Position numbers and translations under genes: made by a program. Under the pieces are notes generated by a model. It made no database searches and had not been told where the DNA came from. It saw only the letters and a list, made by a program, of their open reading frames with translations. DNA of 46,174 bases from Sedimentisphaerales bacterium (lineage in GTDB: Bacteria > Planctomycetota > Phycisphaerae > Sedimentisphaerales > Anaerobacaceae). Positions 44,901 through 46,174 of the stretch are shown in pieces. Position 1 is the first letter of the stretch. Each line of letters starts with the position of its first letter. Location: positions 1 through 46,174 of the forward strand of contig JAFGCD010000036.1 in assembly GCA_016932835.1 (NCBI GenBank). Reading direction: 5' to 3'.

Positions 44901-46162
44901 ATCCTGATATCGCCGAACCCGATACTGGTAGCCCCGTTGCTCCAACCCAGGTCGTTGTAACTTATGGCAGTCCAGTTAGCCGTCGCGTCGCCTGAGGTTG
45001 GCACGTGATACTTCACACTCGCCCCCTCGCCCACAAGCGCCGTGGCGTTCTGGGCGACCCCGTAAGAAATATCCCACAACTGATCCGGGTACTCCGGGTA
45101 ATACTCGTAAACAACGCTGATGCCGTCAGAACCAACAAGTGCCAGGTAGTCCGGGTCCATACCAAGATCGAAGTTCGTATGGAGAGGACCTGCAGGATTG
45201 CGACGGTCCTTGCCCGAAGCAAACACGACAAGAAAATCACCTGCGTTAAGATCCACCCCTGTAGGAAATTGCCATTTCGCAAGGTTTGCATCGCTGTTCG
45301 TAAGGTACCAGCCGTCCAGGCTGATAGTCATATCGGTAGGATTGTAAATCTCGATCCAGTCAGACGAATCACCGTCTTCATCGACCAACTGCCCAGGCTG
45401 AACCGGAGGATTAGGACTGTGATTGCTCGTCAAAAATTCACTTATCACCAGAGGCTGCGAATATGTGCCCGTTATCTCTGTCAGCGCAGCTTCGCTTACT
45501 ATTACGCTGCGATCCGTCGCGCTCACCCAGCCGTCGATATCCTCGAATTCTACAATATGTCCGCCCGCAAAAACGCCCGTCGCGGTCTCCCCGCTCGAAT
45601 GCCACGCACCCCCGTCAACACGCCACCGCCCGCCGGCGCTCGCCGCCGACGCAGGGAGAATATTCACACGAAGCGAACCGGTCAGACGCACGTAAGTGCC
45701 AGAAGTCGTCGTAAGCCCGCCGACGCTAACGGAAACAACTTCATCCGCAGGCTTCGTCCAGCCCGGAACATCGACATAGCTCACCGTATAACCGCCCGCC
45801 GCAAGTTCTACCGTCTCCCCGCTGTCGCGAAGCTCCCCGCCGTCGATCCTCCACTGGCCGCCCTCGGCAATTATCTCCTCCGGGTAAAGAGAGACGCGCA
45901 GAGACCCTGTCTGCGTCCCTTCTTCATGCCAGCTCTGAGCGAGTTTGGCGAAATCAGCCCAATCCACCCCGTCGTTGCCGACAAGGTCCGCCGCGCTGCC
46001 CGCAGGATCAAGCCACCGGTCCGCAAGGAACTTGACGTCGTTGAAATCGACCCGGCAGTTATCGTCGAGGTCGCCCTCAGGGCAGGCGCCCACCGCCGTC
46101 CCGACCAGAAACAGTGTGAATAAACTAACGAAAAGTGCGTGAACTCTGACTGTACCGAGCAT
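38969..46162 (-). CDS. giant secreted CotH / lamin-tail / LamG multidomain protein
   Basis: 2397 residues, complete, AGGAG before the ATG. Approximate layout: signal peptide (1-26); dockerin-like EF-hand segment (27-82); two tandem beta repeats (about 89-160 and 161-234); lamin-tail domain (236-355); PA14-like domain (424-551); a jelly-roll-like domain (570-685) with a second copy at 1495-1650; chitobiase-C-like segment (708-781); CotH domain (838-1180); second chitobiase-C-like (1261-1305) and PA14-like (1328-1480) segments; lamin-tail (1700-1824); LamG (1846-2026); two more lamin-tail domains (2068-2141 and 2218-2288). In the CotH domain LYLNGVYWGLFQTQERAE and HHDNEH (D1126, E1128) mark the kinase-like site; the second acidic residue is glutamate where spore-coat CotH has a DxD. 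CotH kinases phosphorylate protein. It is probably exported and surface-attached. Confidence 0.9.
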   Translation of the reverse strand: MLGTVRVHALFVSLFTLFLVGTAVGACPEGDLDDNCRVDFNDVKFLADRWLDPAGSAADLVGNDGVDWADFAKLAQSWHEEGTQTGSLRVSLYPEEIIAEGGQWRIDGGELRDSGETVELAAGGYTVSYVDVPGWTKPADEVVSVSVGGLTTTSGTYVRLTGSLRVNILPASAASAGGRWRVDGGAWHSSGETATGVFAGGHIVEFEDIDGWVSATDRSVIVSEAALTEITGTYSQPLVISEFLTSNHSPNPPVQPGQLVDEDGDSSDWIEIYNPTDMTISLDGWYLTNSDANLAKWQFPTGVDLNAGDFLVVFASGKDRRNPAGPLHTNFDLGMDPDYLALVGSDGISVVYEYYPEYPDQLWDISYGVAQNATALVGEGASVKYHVPTSGDATANWTAISYNDLGWSNGATSIGFGDIRIASGVKYEYYEGSWNYLPNFDTLTPVKEGVLDNFDFSPREQVDYFAFRYRSSIEIPTGGTYTFYTSSDDGSQLFIGSTLVVDNDGLHGMQEASGSIYLTAGMHPITVTFFEGAVDDGLIVSYEGPGISKREIPDNVLWIGPTTNIETAMRNVNASLWVRASFDLEAGQASTFDTLNLRMKYEDGYVAYLNGTPVAYKNNPMSLSWNSTALTDRPIEEAMSYESVNLMPYIGSLVVGKNVLAIQALNDTASNGEFVILPELIYTSDVDMHQYFETPTPGTYNVSGSTGAVGEVWFSHERGFYSSSFTLILSTETNGAEIRYTTDGTTPTATHGSIYTPGVTVLTISGTTPLRAVAVKPGYVNSEVASHTFFFVSDVKNQTGWPGPGWPTGSVNGQVMEYGMSTGITQDPTWGPQMEASLLGIPSLSITTDFENLFDPAIGIYVNPYGEGRDWERPASVELINPDGSDGFHIDAGLRIRGGYSRGTWNPKHAFRLFFRSEYGEANLNFPLFEDEGVSKFDKVDVRTSQNYSWSHGNDPQNTMVREVFSRDIQGAMGHPYTRSRYYHLYLNGVYWGLFQTQERAESVHAASYMGGDRDDYDVVKTPGMFASDGTRASLDRFYNTVVSGGKLLLDDLELYYRVQGLNMDGTPNPAYERMFDVDNVIDFMIIEYYTGDRDGPASRYTGVPNNTYGAYNRVNPDGWKWYHHDNEHTLGAGAAELNMVEPFTTAGSAMSAFNPHWLHQECANINIDYRTRFTDHVYKAFYNGGLLTVDKAREYIQMRASQIDMAIIAESARWGGGYTKQTWLNEIDWLLYNTSDKRTITDRVPTVIQQFRNVGWYPYLDPPSFSIPGGDVPSGQTVTLSSPVGTIYYTTDGSDPRLPAAQSGGGGTVVLVAENAAKRVKVPTGPVTSTTGSILYEYWLGIGSGNFVWDLTNQPDYPDNPSGSMDFTSFEAPVDWANEYGAKISGYVHPPSTGNYRFWISSDDNSELWLSSDENPANASLIAYEDSWSGSRIWEDGNERSAYIFLQGGHKYYIEALMKEGTGGDNFAATWSGPGVTFGQPISGAYLSPPAFPDSWTRVNYDHSTWASYPAGNTGVGYENNPGDPVNYSDLVDIDVGSQMDGINETCYIRIPFTIGVLDFSALTLKIRYDDGFVAYINGSRVASRNFPTGEVPEWNSGADDSHSDSLAREFEVIAINEHIGKLQVGENVLAIQGLNYGTGSSDFLISAELTASMTGQGDPVGQEYMGPITIDKSTVVKARVFDTGWSPLREETYSVGQVKESLRITELMYHPYDSNNPEDPNEEYIELQNIGGDPINLNLVKFTNGVDFTFGDITLDQNDYVVVVAKQSAFEAQYPSFSGVIAGEYSGRLDNGGERIELVDAIGRSIHNFRYQDGWRSITDGDGYSLTIIDPTEVLPEAPEVGLESHWCFDGSAMDSVGTNNGTLYGGAGWASGKVGDALSLDGSGDYVGASATDALKGSSVTVSMWIRVTGLTGYWNPVLTQHDATGDGYYFYVFNNKPAFSVMTGGATSLAGSPETIGLNEWCHVAGTNDGSTIRLYVNGESKGSATSTGRTGADYDLYVGYDGYSDYFSGLVDDVRVYDRALSPHEFEGQGGTEDRWNDKDSWRASVYFAGSPGWDDSGIIPNPGAIVINEVLSHSHSIASDWIELYNTTDLPINIGGWHLSDSGSDLKKYKIAAGTTIGAYDYVVFREDSNFGEPSSDPGRITPFALSEDGEQVILSSAEGEMVTGYRAVEDFGASLTGISFGRYFKRSTGNYNFVSMHHVTPLEANAYPLVGPIVITEIMYNPASGDQKEEFIELHNINPTAITLYDSNEGLPWKFSDGVDFEFPGYPGLTLGADKRLVVAKDVTAYLAKYGPPPTGVLLLGPFGGKLSNSGEQVQLVRPGDLDEFGRRHWIRVDRVSYSDGSHPGGEPGDIDLWPTEPDGGGASLSRDSDELYGNDPNNWSAAIPPTPGA

Positions 46163-46174
46163 CTTCTATCTCCT

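Overview
The window looks like a piece of a Gram-negative bacterial chromosome, most likely from the Planctomycetota (Phycisphaerae-like). That placement is inference from gene content. The evidence is a 2397-residue secreted protein with an N-terminal dockerin-like segment, lamin-tail domains and a CotH domain, a secretin fused to TPRs, a Tat-signal DegT-type aminotransferase, and KDO-8-phosphate synthase (which implies lipopolysaccharide). I see no phage, insertion sequence, CRISPR array or rRNA operon. It reads as mostly housekeeping chromosome with an accessory cell-surface locus at the right end.

Left part (1-11.4 kb). A tRNA-Leu(GAG) is followed by a queuosine locus: a malectin-domain lipoprotein, queC and queE run leftward, and queF runs rightward from the same control region. 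Next come a zinc-ribbon protein, a glycogen-synthase-like glycosyltransferase, coaE, rho, and valS with a bifunctional-nuclease (DUF151) gene. The valS leader is structured and ends in a strong terminator-like hairpin.

Middle (11.3-25.5 kb). A TPR lipoprotein and lspA run leftward. gpmI and a Tat-signal aminotransferase run rightward. mutL is translationally coupled to a BtuFCD-type ABC importer. A DksA/TraR-like protein that has lost half its zinc site overlaps yacG. A multi-pass membrane protein and a membrane-bound CapD/PglF-type nucleotide-sugar 4,6-dehydratase follow.

Right part (25.5-46.2 kb). The secretin-TPR gene runs leftward. After a 750-base gene-free gap comes a compact rightward set: leuS, a CYTH protein, a DAGK-type lipid kinase, kdsA and a radical SAM enzyme. 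A small unknown gene and a Xer-type recombinase follow, closed by a bidirectional terminator. The last 10 kb is a leftward surface locus: the giant CotH/lamin-tail/LamG protein, a terminator and a promoter, then an apparent three-gene operon of a VTC (polyphosphate-polymerase-like) protein, a DUF4956 membrane protein and an HlyD-like periplasmic adaptor. This locus is my best candidate for an incompletely described system, perhaps one that synthesises or attaches a phosphate-containing polymer at the cell surface.

One link crosses the window. The C-terminal 87 residues of the TPR lipoprotein and of the secretin align without gaps at about 40 identities (counted by eye), so the two proteins share a specific TPR module and may work together.
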